A stretch of 49,091 bases of DNA, from assembly GCA_019119935.1 (NCBI GenBank), contig DWWA01000028.1, positions 1 through 49,091 on the forward strand. Direction: 5' to 3'. Below are positions 31,592 through 39,969 of this stretch, piece by piece; positions within the stretch are counted from its first letter, which is position 1; each line of letters starts with the position of its first letter. A model generated the notes under the pieces. The model made no database searches and had not been told where the DNA came from. It saw only the letters and a list, made by a program, of their open reading frames with translations. The DNA comes from Candidatus Ruthenibacterium merdavium. Lineage in GTDB: Bacteria > Bacillota > Clostridia > Oscillospirales > Ruminococcaceae. The translations under genes were made by a program, and so were the position numbers.

Positions 31592-32461
31592 TCAGCTGCA
31601 TCCCCGGCAGCGCTCACACGCCGACGGAGCCGCCGCGCATCCGCCAAGGGCTGTTTCCCGAAGCTCTGCGGGAAGGCGGCGTCCCACCGCGTACATCGCG
31701 GCCAGCATTTCATCAAAAGGAATCAGCTGCGGCACACCGCTCAAGGCAAGTTCGGTGGCAACGAGCGCATTGGCAACGCCTGCGGCGTTCCGGCTTTGGC
31801 ACGGATATTCTACCAATCCGCCCACGGGGTCACACACCAGCCCCAGCATATTCATTAAAACCGTCGAAGCCGCGTCCAAACACTGCTGCGGCTGACCGCC
31901 CATCAGCTCGACGGCGGCCGAAGCGGCCATTGCCGCGGCAACGCCCACTTCCGCCTGACAGCCGCCCACTGCACCGGCTACCGTAGCGTTGCGCATGGCT
32001 AAGTAGCCCAGCGCGCCGGCGTTGAACAAACCGTCCAAAAGGCGCTCGTCAGAAATGTGGTATTGCTCTTGCAGGGCAAGCAGCAAGCCGGGCACAACGC
32101 CGGACGAACCGGCCGTAGGTGCGGCGACAATCAAACCCATGGAGGCGTTGACCTCCAGCACGGCCATTGCGTAAGTGATGGCACGCTGAAGCACCGGGCC
32201 GCAGATATCGCGCTTTTTTGCGCTGTGGGCACTGAGCCGCTTTGCCTCTCCGCCAATCAGCCCTCCCATGGAGCGCTGCGGCGTTTTCAGCGGAGAAACG
32301 GCCGATTCACGCATAATTTCCAGCACGCGCATCATGCGGCGCTTTACTTCATCCGCCGAGGTTTCGCCCAGCACGCATTCGCGCCGAAGCATCACCTGAG
32401 AAATAGAGCAGCCCTCTTGGGCACAGCGCTCCAAAAGCTCTTTTCCGTTTTTAAAATCCAT
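31592..32461 (-). CDS. sdaAA: L-serine dehydratase, iron-sulfur-dependent, alpha subunit
   Basis: A 289-residue SdaAA. With SdaAB it deaminates L-serine to pyruvate and ammonia using an oxygen-labile [4Fe-4S] cluster. Characteristic segments: SPLKTPQRSMGGLIGGEAKRL, IVAAPTAGSSGVVPGLLLAL, GYLAMRNATVAGAVGGCQAEVGVAAAMAA, and the Cys-bearing CDPVGGLVEYPCQSRNAAGVANA with cluster ligands. The last residues form a Cys-rich tail (GGCAAAPSACERCRGCS) that I have not seen as a fixed family feature. GAGGAGG precedes the ATG. It is the third gene after the transporter and sdaAB, 14 nt from sdaAB. Confidence 0.95.
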   Translation of the reverse strand: MDFKNGKELLERCAQEGCSISQVMLRRECVLGETSADEVKRRMMRVLEIMRESAVSPLKTPQRSMGGLIGGEAKRLSAHSAKKRDICGPVLQRAITYAMAVLEVNASMGLIVAAPTAGSSGVVPGLLLALQEQYHISDERLLDGLFNAGALGYLAMRNATVAGAVGGCQAEVGVAAAMAASAAVELMGGQPQQCLDAASTVLMNMLGLVCDPVGGLVEYPCQSRNAAGVANALVATELALSGVPQLIPFDEMLAAMYAVGRRLPAELRETALGGCAAAPSACERCRGCS

Positions 32462-32475
32462 CTTTTGCGCCTCCT

Positions 32476-33144
32476 CTACGGCTGTACCAGCATAACGTCC
32501 CGAATATTTAAATTCTTGCGAAGCTGTTCAGGAATGGCATGAGGCAGCGTTCCGTCAGATTCAATAATCGTATAAGCAGTATGGCCCTTGGCCTCACGGA
32601 ACAGGCGCATAAACGCAATGTTCACATTGTGCTCGCTGAGCACATGGGTAATGTGCGCCACAACGCCGGGGGTGTCTTTGTGAACAACGATTAAGGCGCT
32701 GTATTCGCCCGTAAAGTCAACATCGACACCGTTGATGCGGGTAATTTTTACTTTTCCGCCCCCGAGTGAAACCCCGCGCACCGTCATTTCCTGCCCGGCG
32801 GCATTTTGCATGTGAATGTCGGCGGTGTTCGGGTGAACCTCCTGTTCCTCTTCGTCGGGTGTAAAGGTAAACTCTAAGCCGCGCTCCTTTGCAATTTGGA
32901 AAGAATCGCGAATACGCAAATCGTCGGTGCCAAAGCCCAAAATTCCGCCCAGCAGCGCCCGATCCGTTCCGTGGCCGCGATAGGTTTTTGCAAAAGAGCC
33001 GTACAGCGTAAAGTCCACTTTTTTAATGGGTGGGGCAATCAGCTTTCCGGCCAGCGCGGCAATGACCGCCGCCCCCGCTGTATGGGAGCTGGACGGCCCA
33101 ACCATATTGGGCCCCAGCACATCAAAGACACTGATGAAGGACAT
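32476..33144 (-). CDS. sdaAB: L-serine dehydratase, iron-sulfur-dependent, beta subunit
   Basis: A 222-residue SdaAB. It starts ISVFDVLGPNMVGPSSSHTAGA, the typical substrate-side motif, and ends with an ACT domain (ALIVVHKDTPGVVAHITHVLSEHNVNIAFMRLFREAKG) that may bind serine. It pairs with sdaAA directly downstream. AAAGGAG is provided by the end of the transporter gene, four nt separating the two reading frames. Confidence 0.95.
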   Translation of the reverse strand: MSFISVFDVLGPNMVGPSSSHTAGAAVIAALAGKLIAPPIKKVDFTLYGSFAKTYRGHGTDRALLGGILGFGTDDLRIRDSFQIAKERGLEFTFTPDEEEQEVHPNTADIHMQNAAGQEMTVRGVSLGGGKVKITRINGVDVDFTGEYSALIVVHKDTPGVVAHITHVLSEHNVNIAFMRLFREAKGHTAYTIIESDGTLPHAIPEQLRKNLNIRDVMLVQP

Positions 33145-33148
33145 CCTC

Positions 33149-34378
33149 TCACTCCTTTACGGGCACAGGCTCCTCTGTGCGGATAAATTTCCGGTAGATG
33201 GTGTCAACAATCACGCCGATGGCGTTGTCGCCGGAAATGTTGCAGGCCGTTCCGAAGGAATCCTGCGTGATATAAAGGGCCACCATGATCGCGCAGATCG
33301 GGCCGTTCACATCGCCCGCCTCCGGGCCGAACACCATGTACAGGAAGGGCAGAGCTGTCATAATGGAGCCGCCGGGAGCGCCGGGAGAAGCCACCATCGC
33401 AATGCCCAGCGTTATGATAAAGGGAACCACCGTACCGATGCTGATGGGCAGCTGATACATCAGGCAAACTGCCGTTGCGCAGGCGGTGATGGTAATCATG
33501 GAACCTGCCATGTGAATATTGGCGCAAAGAGGAACCACAAAGTTTGCAATCTCATCTAAAATCCCGTCTTTTTTCGCACATTGCAGGTTGACGGGAATGG
33601 TTGCCGCAGACGACTGCGTGCCGATAGCCGTTGCATAGCCGGAGAGCTGATTGCGAATTAAGGTAATGGGATTTTTGCCGGACAGAACGCCCGCAACGAT
33701 AAACTGAATCGTGATATAAATGAGGTGCATGGCGATGACAACCAGGAATACCTTCCACAAGATGCCCAAGATGGCAAAGGTTTTGCCCGAGTAAGTCATA
33801 TTCGTGAACGTTCCGCAGATGTACAAAGGCAGCAGCGGAATGATGACGGTGTGAAGCACCTTGTCAATGATAGCGGAAAAATCAGACATGCTGTTGTACA
33901 GCGTATCGCCGATGCTCTTTCCGCGCATAGTGGACAGGCAAAGCCCCAGCACAAACGCCAGTGTTACCGCAGACAGTGTATCCAAAATAGGAGGAATGGA
34001 AAGCGAGAAGTATCCGGACAGGGAAACTTCCGCCGTTTCGGCAATTTGCTCCAAAGCGCCTTGGCTCATGAACGAGGGGAACAGCGAAGAGGAAACAAAG
34101 TAGGAGGCCGAGCCCGCAATGAGCGTGGAAAGGTAGGACAAAGCCAGCGTAATCAGCAAGAGCTTTCCCGCACCGCTTCGCAGGTTGGCAATACCCATGG
34201 TAACGTATGCCACAATCATCAGGGGAATGATAAACGAAAGGAAGGTGCTGAAAATAGACGAAAGCGTTACCACAGTCCGGTTAAACCATTCCGGCATAAA
34301 CGAGCCGAATAAGATACCGACGATGATGGCAATGATTAGTTTTGGGATTAAACCCATTTTAAATTTCTTCTCTTTCAT
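33149..34378 (-). CDS. Dicarboxylate/amino acid:cation symporter, probable serine transporter
   Basis: A 409-residue DAACS-family (SLC1-like) sodium or proton symporter with about eight membrane helices and two re-entrant loops. Serine-rich GTQSSAATIPV and the ASPGAPGG segment correspond to the HP1/HP2 tips; NISGDNAIGVIVD matches the conserved last helix. Start at 34378 with GGAGG upstream; the ATG at 34393 is less likely. As first gene of the operon with sdaAB and sdaAA, serine (or threonine) uptake is the likely role; substrate is inferred from context. Confidence 0.92.
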   Translation of the reverse strand: MKEKKFKMGLIPKLIIAIIVGILFGSFMPEWFNRTVVTLSSIFSTFLSFIIPLMIVAYVTMGIANLRSGAGKLLLITLALSYLSTLIAGSASYFVSSSLFPSFMSQGALEQIAETAEVSLSGYFSLSIPPILDTLSAVTLAFVLGLCLSTMRGKSIGDTLYNSMSDFSAIIDKVLHTVIIPLLPLYICGTFTNMTYSGKTFAILGILWKVFLVVIAMHLIYITIQFIVAGVLSGKNPITLIRNQLSGYATAIGTQSSAATIPVNLQCAKKDGILDEIANFVVPLCANIHMAGSMITITACATAVCLMYQLPISIGTVVPFIITLGIAMVASPGAPGGSIMTALPFLYMVFGPEAGDVNGPICAIMVALYITQDSFGTACNISGDNAIGVIVDTIYRKFIRTEEPVPVKE

Positions 34379-34470
34379 GTGTAAATCCTCCAATCATCTT
34401 TAACATTCCTTGAAAAATTTAGTTGACTTCGCTGCACTTTTAGTCTAACATAGAATTAAAATTTAATCAA

Positions 34471-34485
34471 ATAAATGAATTTTAT
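34471..34485. promoter_or_regulatory. Candidate LysR binding site in the divergent gap
   Basis: ATAAATGAATTTTAT has ATAAA/TTTAT symmetry and lies in the 150-bp gap between the transporter and the lysR gene. A second symmetric AT-only motif is at about 34456-34468. The gap is AT-rich, so the assignment is tentative. Confidence 0.35.
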
Positions 34486-34528
34486 GATATCAATGAAAAA
34501 AATTTATTTATTGTAAAGGGAGATTCTC

Positions 34529-35449
34529 ATGGAGCTTCGTCAGTTAACCACCTTTGTGCGCGTGGCACAATTTCAAAGCTTTTCCAAAGCAGCCGCCAGC
34601 CTTGGCTACTCTCAGTCGGCCGTCACGGTTCAAATCCGGCTGTTAGAGCAAGAACTCGGCGTTCGCTTGTTTGACCGCATGTGCAAGCGCGTGATTTTGA
34701 CGGGCCAGGGCAGACAATTTTTAGAAAGCGCCTATACTATTTTGCAGGATGTCAACCGTGCGTCGCTGGCCCTTGCGCAGGACAGCGGTGCTTTAACGGG
34801 GCAGCTCCACATCGGTACATTGGAATCACTGTGCTTTGCACGGCTGCCGGGTGTAATTCACACATTTCGCACCAAGCACCCTGCCGTCAATCTGCAAATT
34901 ACCACCGGGATTCCCGAAGAGCTGATCCGAAAAATGGAACAAGGGGAAGTAGACATCATTTATATTTTAGACGAACCGATTTACAGCAACAACTGGCACA
35001 AGTTGATGGAACAGCCCGAGGAAATTGTCATGGTGGCATCTGCCTCATTGGAAAATACACTTCCGCAGGGCCCCTACCGCTTAGAAGATCTGTTGGAACA
35101 GCCCTTTTACTTAACGGAGCGCGACGCAAACTACCGCCGCATGCTGGACCGCCGTTTGGCCGCTTTAGGGCGCTCTGTTACACCCGCTTTGGAAAGCAGC
35201 TATGCGTCGTTTCTGGTTCATGTGCTGGAAAACACCCAGGGGCTTTCCTATTTGCCGCGCTTTTTAGTTGAAGAAAAAGTGCGGCAAGGCAGCTTGCGCA
35301 TTATTGAAGTGGAAGGTCTTCAAACGACGATGTACTGCCAAATTTTTTGCCATAAAGAAAAGTGGGTGACACGGGAAATGCAAGAATTTGTGCGTTTTTG
35401 CAGACAGTCAAACCACTTGGGAAAAAACGACGAACGCTCCCGCCTTTAA
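34529..35449 (+). CDS. LysR-family transcriptional regulator
   Basis: A 306-residue protein with an N-terminal HTH (MELRQLTTFVRVAQFQSFSKAAASLGYSQSAVTVQIRLLEQELGVRLFDR) and a C-terminal two-lobed ligand domain (from GQLHIGTLESLCFARLPGVI). AAGGGAG precedes the ATG. It is divergent from the serine transporter-dehydratase operon and is most likely its activator with serine or a product as effector; this is position-based inference that fits LysR biology. Confidence 0.93.
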   Translation: MELRQLTTFVRVAQFQSFSKAAASLGYSQSAVTVQIRLLEQELGVRLFDRMCKRVILTGQGRQFLESAYTILQDVNRASLALAQDSGALTGQLHIGTLESLCFARLPGVIHTFRTKHPAVNLQITTGIPEELIRKMEQGEVDIIYILDEPIYSNNWHKLMEQPEEIVMVASASLENTLPQGPYRLEDLLEQPFYLTERDANYRRMLDRRLAALGRSVTPALESSYASFLVHVLENTQGLSYLPRFLVEEKVRQGSLRIIEVEGLQTTMYCQIFCHKEKWVTREMQEFVRFCRQSNHLGKNDERSRL

Positions 35450-35483
35450 AACAGGCTGCATGGGCTGTTGGGGCACCTTGCAC

Positions 35484-35523
35484 AAAAAACGACACCCGCA
35501 GACGGACGAATCTGCGGGTGTCG
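35484..35523 (-). terminator. Strong terminator oriented to the minus strand
   Basis: A 13-bp perfect stem (CGACACCCGCAGA and its complement) with an 8-nt loop is followed on the minus strand by TTTTTTG; on the plus strand it is followed by AAAAGA, so it serves transcripts coming from higher coordinates although no minus-strand gene is apparent there. Confidence 0.75.
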
Positions 35524-36796
35524 AAAAGAAACACATATTTAATTGTCGGATGGTTTTTCAAAACGGCCAAACGGGCGATTTTTTCTTTGGCGGCGTTTTA
35601 AAAAACATTCTCACAGGCAACTTCTGCTTTGTGAAAAAGAGCGGCTATGGACGAAACCGGATTCACCGGAGAACGTCACTGCTATTTGCTCTCGTACATG
35701 GGAATCGACCCTTTCTAAAAAGAGAAACAAAAGGACGAAAGACGATTTTTTACGGGTATACAAGGCAGCTGCATCCGCAGCAGAGATCGTTTAACGAATC
35801 TCAGGGAAACCATGAAACATGATGTCCACCCACCATCTTACCTGTTGACTGCGGATTTCACCGCAAGGTCACCAATCATCGAATCTTCTTGGCCTTTTTG
35901 TTCGGACTCCCGAACGAAACAACTTAGTACATGGGACTCTACCCTTTCACTTCAAAATTCCAGCAGTTTCGCTAACGTTAAAAACATAGGCATCGCCGCT
36001 TTCTTTTTAAGAATGGGAAGGGCTCACGCCGCATCCTATCTATCCAAACCGAGTTTTAATTCGGTTTGCAGTGCCCCGTAAAACGGAACACATTCAGGCA
36101 AATTTGAAATCGCTGTTATTTTTGCGAAGTTCCAAATGCCCCAGCCAACAATCTCTCATCGTGCCAAGTCACTGCCTATCTGTGAAATAACTTTTAATTG
36201 ATTCTCTAAGGGCTTACTTTGCGGCACTTTTTCTTTTTTTGCAGATAACCTGCTGAAACGAAAAGCTAAACGCACAAAACACAGGAAAAACTGTCCTTTG
36301 AGCTGTCCGGGGCTTCTCGGCTGTCCGCTGCGGCCTTAGTTTCACAAGGCATCGGTACAATATTGTTTGTTATGGCTCACCCTTTGACCTCTTCGTTTCC
36401 TTGTTTTTTGAAAGCATATTTGCCTTCAAGGGATTTTTGAAGAAGCTTAACGGGATTCCCGGTCGAAACCATTTAAAACACTTCGACACCGCGTGCCAAA
36501 ACGAAACGGGCACGAATGATATCTTTTGTTGTTTTTCTCATGGCGGTCGCTGTATCCTTTCTTTACAAGATACAGAGTCAATACATCGGGATGTGTGCGC
36601 GTCTTCCACAGATCAAAAGAAATAACACTCTGCGTCTTATTCTTTTTCCTGTGTTATGCAGAGCGCATAAGCTCCAAACGATTTTCCCGCTCTATTTTGT
36701 CTTGCAGCCGCATCTCCTGTCGGTTTTCTCGTCACCGTACAACTCCGGGCTGTCAAACAAGTTTTAATCACTTCGATGGAAGCGGTTCGCTTTGAG
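35524..36796 (-). other. Gene-poor minus-strand transcription unit with repeated gene-start blocks
   Basis: No convincing gene on either strand over 1.3 kb. On the minus strand three copies of a ribosome-site/start block (AAAGG...CCCATGTAC) occur at 35694-35716, 35927-35949 and 36836-36858. The first two open frames of five codons (MYESK) and two codons (MY). Other short frames with ribosome sites lie at about 36660-36712 (MRLQDKIERENRLELMRSA) and 36472-36541 (MRKTTKDIIRARFVLARGVEVF). The segment may be decayed genes or a non-coding RNA region. Confidence 0.4.
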
Positions 36797-36841
36797 TTAT
36801 ACGCCCTGCACCAACTGCACGGGTTCTTCAGTGTGGTACAT
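36797..36841 (-). CDS. 14-codon peptide frame behind a strong promoter
   Basis: ATG at 36841 has AAAGGAG 9 nt upstream and follows the promoter at 36874-36902. The frame reads MYHTEEPVQLVQGV and stops. It could be a leader peptide, a micro-protein or the start of a broken gene. I do not recognise it. Expression signals are better than for most real genes in the window, but the length gives little support for function. Confidence 0.35.
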   Translation of the reverse strand: MYHTEEPVQLVQGV

Positions 36842-36873
36842 GGGGCTCAACTCCTTTCTGTTATCTTGGCTTT

Positions 36874-36902
36874 ATTATACCCCCGTTTCCCTCATCTGTC
36901 TA
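36874..36902 (-). promoter_or_regulatory. Strong sigma-A promoter (minus strand)
   Basis: TAGACA (36897-36902), 17-bp spacer, TATAAT (36874-36879), 33 nt before the AAAGGAG-ATG of the 14-codon frame. Confidence 0.7.
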
Positions 36903-37061
36903 TTCGCATATCGCATGGATTTGCGGTTCATTTTATGGAACATTCGCGCATATCTTTTTAATATGTTTTATGGTATAATAAAATTGTTGCGGTGTAAAAA
37001 ACACCGCTTTTCCTTTTGCAAAAATTCGCACTTCCCCCTTTTCCCGTTTTCAGTTCCGTGC

Positions 37062-37067
37062 TATAAT
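37062..37067 (+). promoter_or_regulatory. -10 element of the DUF3783 operon
   Basis: TATAAT 61 nt before the ATG of the gene at 37129; a -35 element is weak (TTTTCC at 17 bp). A further small hairpin (36989-37007) with a T tract lies upstream. Confidence 0.45.
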
Positions 37068-37128
37068 GAGTGAAGGGCGTCCGGTTTGATCGGCGCGCCA
37101 TTTCTGACAAAAGAGAAGGAGCATTAAA

Positions 37129-37509
37129 ATGAAGGCTCGTATTGCACCGACGCTTCCGACAGCACTTTGTTACCGCGTGGGAGAGGACGTAAAAGCAATT
37201 TTGCACGCACAGGAAATTGCTGTAAAAGAAATTTTGCCGCAAGAGCTCGGCTCTGACGTCGGCTCGTTTTTGGGCCGCGGGCGCACGCGCACTGCCGAAC
37301 CGGAAAGCGTGCCTGAAGAGTCGCTTTTACTGATGGCGGATTTCAGCCGTGCACAAATGAACCGCTTGCTGGACGCCCTGCGCACGGCGCAGGCTCATGT
37401 TGATTTTAAAGCAGTGCTGACCCCCACCAATCGCGACTGGAGCGTGACGGATTTAATAAAAGAGCTGGCACAGGAACGTGCCGCCATTCAAGGGAGAGTT
37501 GAATCATGA
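37129..37509 (+). CDS. DUF3783 domain protein
   Basis: A 126-residue cytoplasmic protein. Residues about 65-115 (LLLMADFSRAQMNRLLDALRTAQAHVDFKAVLTPTNRDWSVTDLIKELAQE) fit the DUF3783 pattern, a small Clostridial family of unknown function. A proline- and Arg-rich loop (LGRGRTRTAEPESVPEE) precedes it. GAAGGAG lies before the ATG. It overlaps the next gene by four nt (ATGA), so the pair is translationally coupled. Confidence 0.8.
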   Translation: MKARIAPTLPTALCYRVGEDVKAILHAQEIAVKEILPQELGSDVGSFLGRGRTRTAEPESVPEESLLLMADFSRAQMNRLLDALRTAQAHVDFKAVLTPTNRDWSVTDLIKELAQERAAIQGRVES

Positions 37510-37907
37510 ATCCATCCAATCTGTTTTCCGAAATTGCCAACTCTAAATGTGCCGCATTCGTATTCGAAAAAGCGCCCGGCGGCGCGAGCCGCTTTCGCGA
37601 CCGTGTTATCTTCTATTACGACGGAAAGGTGCGCTTTGAGCGCTACTGCATGGGCGAAGCCGCCGGAAAAGTGTGCGAGTTAACCGCATTGTCGCTTGAT
37701 GAGAGAGGCACCATCCAATGGAATTACGACGACTGCTCTTACAGCAAAAAAGACGAAGCCCCAAAGGTTCTCACCGGCGCGGGGCGCGGCGGCCTCGTGT
37801 TTGACGGCAAAGTTTCGCTTTGGCAAAAACACAGCGAGCTGAAAACCGACCCCGACCACGGATACGGCTTTTTCAAAATGCTGCGGCACCGCTGGTTCAA
37901 AAAATAA
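37506..37907 (+). CDS. Conserved-looking hypothetical protein
   Basis: A 133-residue soluble protein that I do not recognise. It has a beta-rich appearance (RDRVIFYYDGKVRFERYCMG; GTIQWNYDDCSY; GGLVFDGKVSLW) and ends FFKMLRHRWFKK. The GAG of GGGAGAG serves as ribosome site inside the DUF3783 gene. Translational coupling with the DUF3783 gene suggests a shared role. Confidence 0.7.
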   Translation: MNPSNLFSEIANSKCAAFVFEKAPGGASRFRDRVIFYYDGKVRFERYCMGEAAGKVCELTALSLDERGTIQWNYDDCSYSKKDEAPKVLTGAGRGGLVFDGKVSLWQKHSELKTDPDHGYGFFKMLRHRWFKK

Positions 37908-37918
37908 TTAAGATTCAC

Positions 37919-37952
37919 CAAAAGAGAGGGACGACTGAAGCTTCTCTCTTTT
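37919..37952 (+). terminator. Terminator of the DUF3783 operon
   Basis: AAAAGAGAG and CTCTCTTTT arms around a 15-nt loop, followed by TCC; weak T tract. A stronger second hairpin follows at 38002. Confidence 0.55.
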
Positions 37953-38001
37953 CCTATATTTGAAAGGCCTTATGAAACGCTTTGCGTTTTTCGGCAAATT
38001 G

Positions 38002-38038
38002 AAAGGGAGAAGCAATCAAACCTTGCTTCTCCCTTTTT
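38002..38038. terminator. Bidirectional terminator
   Basis: A 14-bp perfect stem (AAAGGGAGAAGCAA arm) with a 7-nt loop and a T tract lies between the convergent DUF3783 operon and the DUF2752 gene. Confidence 0.85.
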
Positions 38039-38052
38039 ATTCACTTTGAGCC

Positions 38053-38448
38053 TCATATGAGCACATTCAAATTGCGCATAACGGCAAAGCCTATCAAAAA
38101 CACAGCGCACACGGCAATCAGCCAATCCATCCAGCGGGGAAACGCCCAGCTGCCGGTTTTAAGCCAATGCACCGATGCATAGCAGCCGATCCCTGCTAAA
38201 ATGGGCAGCAGCAGAAAAATTGCTGCATTGCTGTGATAGGCGGCTGAGAAATCCCCTTTGAAAAGTGCGCTGAACATCCGCGTAACACCGCAGCCGGGAC
38301 ATTGCAGCCCGGTAAGACTGTAAAACACACAGGGAATTCCCATTCCGTGATCACTCAGCCAAACACCGACCAGCAACAAAAACAGGAAAAGCGGCACCAT
38401 CAGTGCCGCTTTTTTTATTCGCTCTTTCAATAAATCAGCCTTGTGCAA
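38053..38448 (-). CDS. DUF2752 membrane protein
   Basis: A 131-residue protein with three to four hydrophobic helices and the DUF2752 signature CVFYSLTGLQCPGCGVTRMFSALFKGDFSAAYHSN. The function of the family is unknown. The start appears to be TTG at 38448 (AAAGTGAG upstream at a loose distance). It lies 28 nt downstream of the DUF4234 gene on the same strand; both families are small membrane proteins that often occur together in Clostridia (from memory). Confidence 0.85.
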   Translation of the reverse strand: MHKADLLKERIKKAALMVPLFLFLLLVGVWLSDHGMGIPCVFYSLTGLQCPGCGVTRMFSALFKGDFSAAYHSNAAIFLLLPILAGIGCYASVHWLKTGSWAFPRWMDWLIAVCAVFLIGFAVMRNLNVLI

Positions 38449-38476
38449 ACTGGTTCAGCTCACTTTGCAGCAGCGC

Positions 38477-38758
38477 CTAAGACACAATGCTCAGACCAAA
38501 GACAGAAAGCAGTACGTACAGCAGGCCGTTGTTCTGGGAAGGCAAACCACGCGAAGTACGCGCAACATCCACTTTCTCACCTGCTTTGTACATCCAATAC
38601 AGTCCGTAGATGTTGCAGGTAATAATCGAAAGCAACAAAACCATGCCGCCCGAAGCGTCCTGCGTTCTTCCCGACGCAGTATTAACGTCATTTGCTAAAC
38701 ACACCAGCCAATAAAGGCCATAAATGCCGCATGTTATAAAGCTTAAAAAGATGCACAT
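38477..38758 (-). CDS. DUF4234-like membrane protein
   Basis: A 93-residue protein with two related hydrophobic hairpins, FLSFITCGIYGLYWLVCLANDVN and LLSIITCNIYGLYWMYKAGEKVD, then a C-terminal helix. This duplicated TCGIYGLYW pattern defines the DUF4234 family. The ATG at 38758 has no ribosome site. The frame continues upstream with IVIQNRSIP, matching the family N-terminus, back to an ATT codon at 38785 which has AGGATGG in front, so a rare ATT start is possible. Promoter at 38836-38864. Confidence 0.8.
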   Translation of the reverse strand: MCIFLSFITCGIYGLYWLVCLANDVNTASGRTQDASGGMVLLLSIITCNIYGLYWMYKAGEKVDVARTSRGLPSQNNGLLYVLLSVFGLSIVS

Positions 38759-38835
38759 GGGAATACTTCTGTTCTGAATTACAATACCACCATCCTAACA
38801 AATTGCTCAAGCCACTTTTCACGAGCTATATTGTC

Positions 38836-38864
38836 ATATTATCGTTTTTTCGTATGCTTGTCAA
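38836..38864 (-). promoter_or_regulatory. Promoter of the DUF4234-DUF2752 operon
   Basis: On the minus strand TTGACA (38859-38864), 17-bp spacer, TAATAT (38836-38841). Confidence 0.75.
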
Positions 38865-38914
38865 CGAAATATCATACAATTTACTATTTTTCGTCGAATT
38901 TCACAGAAAAAAGC

Positions 38915-39688
38915 TTATTGTTTTGCCGTGAGCCCACCGTCCACACACAAAACCTGACCGGATACGAACGCCGCCGCATCGCTGCAAAGATAAAGTGCGG
39001 CGCAGCCCAAGTCCTTGGCCGTGCAAATCCGGCCCAGCGGAATTCGCTTTACCAGCGCATCGTAGAACACAGGATCATCCAGCTGGAACGCATTGATGGG
39101 CGTTCGAGTAAACGTGGGCGCAATGGCGTTGACGGTAATGCCGTACTTTCCCCACTCACACGCCAGCTGTTTGGTATACATATTAAGCGCACCTTTGCTT
39201 GCACAGTAGGCAATGTAGTCCTGATCGGTTCCGATGATGGATTTCACCGAGGAAATGGACAAAATTCTGCCGTAGCGCCGCGCAATCATCCCTTTACCGA
39301 CTTCGCGCGTGACAAAATGAAGCCCTCGGAGATTCACACCCATCACAAAATCCCATGTCTCGGCATCGTATTCTTCCGCTTTTTTCAGCTGATTCACCCC
39401 GGCGGCATTTACCAAAATATCAATGCCGCCCGTTTCTTCCTCGGCGCGCTGCACCATGGAAATAATCGACGCTTCATCCTGCAAGTCCACATGCAGCAGC
39501 AAGCATTTTCGGCCAAGCGCACGGGCTTCGTCCTGAAGGGGGCTTTGCGTCAGCTTGCGGCCTGCGAGCACAAGGTTTGCGCCGTTTTGCAAAAGCGCTT
39601 CGGCAATGGGTTCTCCCAAACCTCCAACACCGACAACAAGCGCTGTTTTTCCCTCTAAAGAAAATACGTTTGTAAAATCCAAGCTCAT
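38915..39688 (-). CDS. Short-chain dehydrogenase/reductase, gluconate 5-dehydrogenase-like
   Basis: A 257-residue classical SDR. Cofactor site ALVVGVGGLGEPIA (near residue 15), NAAGV near 94, catalytic SSVKS with serine and YCASK with Tyr and Lys, and the C-terminal GQVLCVDGG. Best overall likeness is to gluconate 5-dehydrogenase or keto-sugar-acid reductases (IdnO/Gno-type), but SDR substrates are hard to predict. AAGGAAG lies upstream of the ATG. It is monocistronic by position. The 280-bp gap upstream (39689-39969) holds nothing recognisable. Confidence 0.87.
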   Translation of the reverse strand: MSLDFTNVFSLEGKTALVVGVGGLGEPIAEALLQNGANLVLAGRKLTQSPLQDEARALGRKCLLLHVDLQDEASIISMVQRAEEETGGIDILVNAAGVNQLKKAEEYDAETWDFVMGVNLRGLHFVTREVGKGMIARRYGRILSISSVKSIIGTDQDYIAYCASKGALNMYTKQLACEWGKYGITVNAIAPTFTRTPINAFQLDDPVFYDALVKRIPLGRICTAKDLGCAALYLCSDAAAFVSGQVLCVDGGLTAKQ

Positions 39689-39969
39689 CGTATTCGCACT
39701 TCCTTTTGCTTTTTTACTATCATACCATGCACCCGCGAAACGCCCTCAACAAAAACGTATTCACCTCGTTTTTGCATGTTTGCATGGATATGTTGACGCG
39801 GGCCGGGCAGGTTTTTCCGTCCTGTGCGCTCTTGCGCACACTTGCCGCAAAGCAGCGGCCTGCTGTCATGATACCACAAAGCACGCCTCAAAGAAATCCG
39901 CCCTGAAAAGTAGCGGGCAGCAGTCCCACGCACAGCCATTAAAATATCTTTTCTTTTTTTACAATCTGT

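Noticed and set aside
36971-37007. TATAAT plus small hairpin upstream of the DUF3783 gene considered as a tiny RNA gene
   Set aside because: No usable -35 element and the product would be only about 25 nt.
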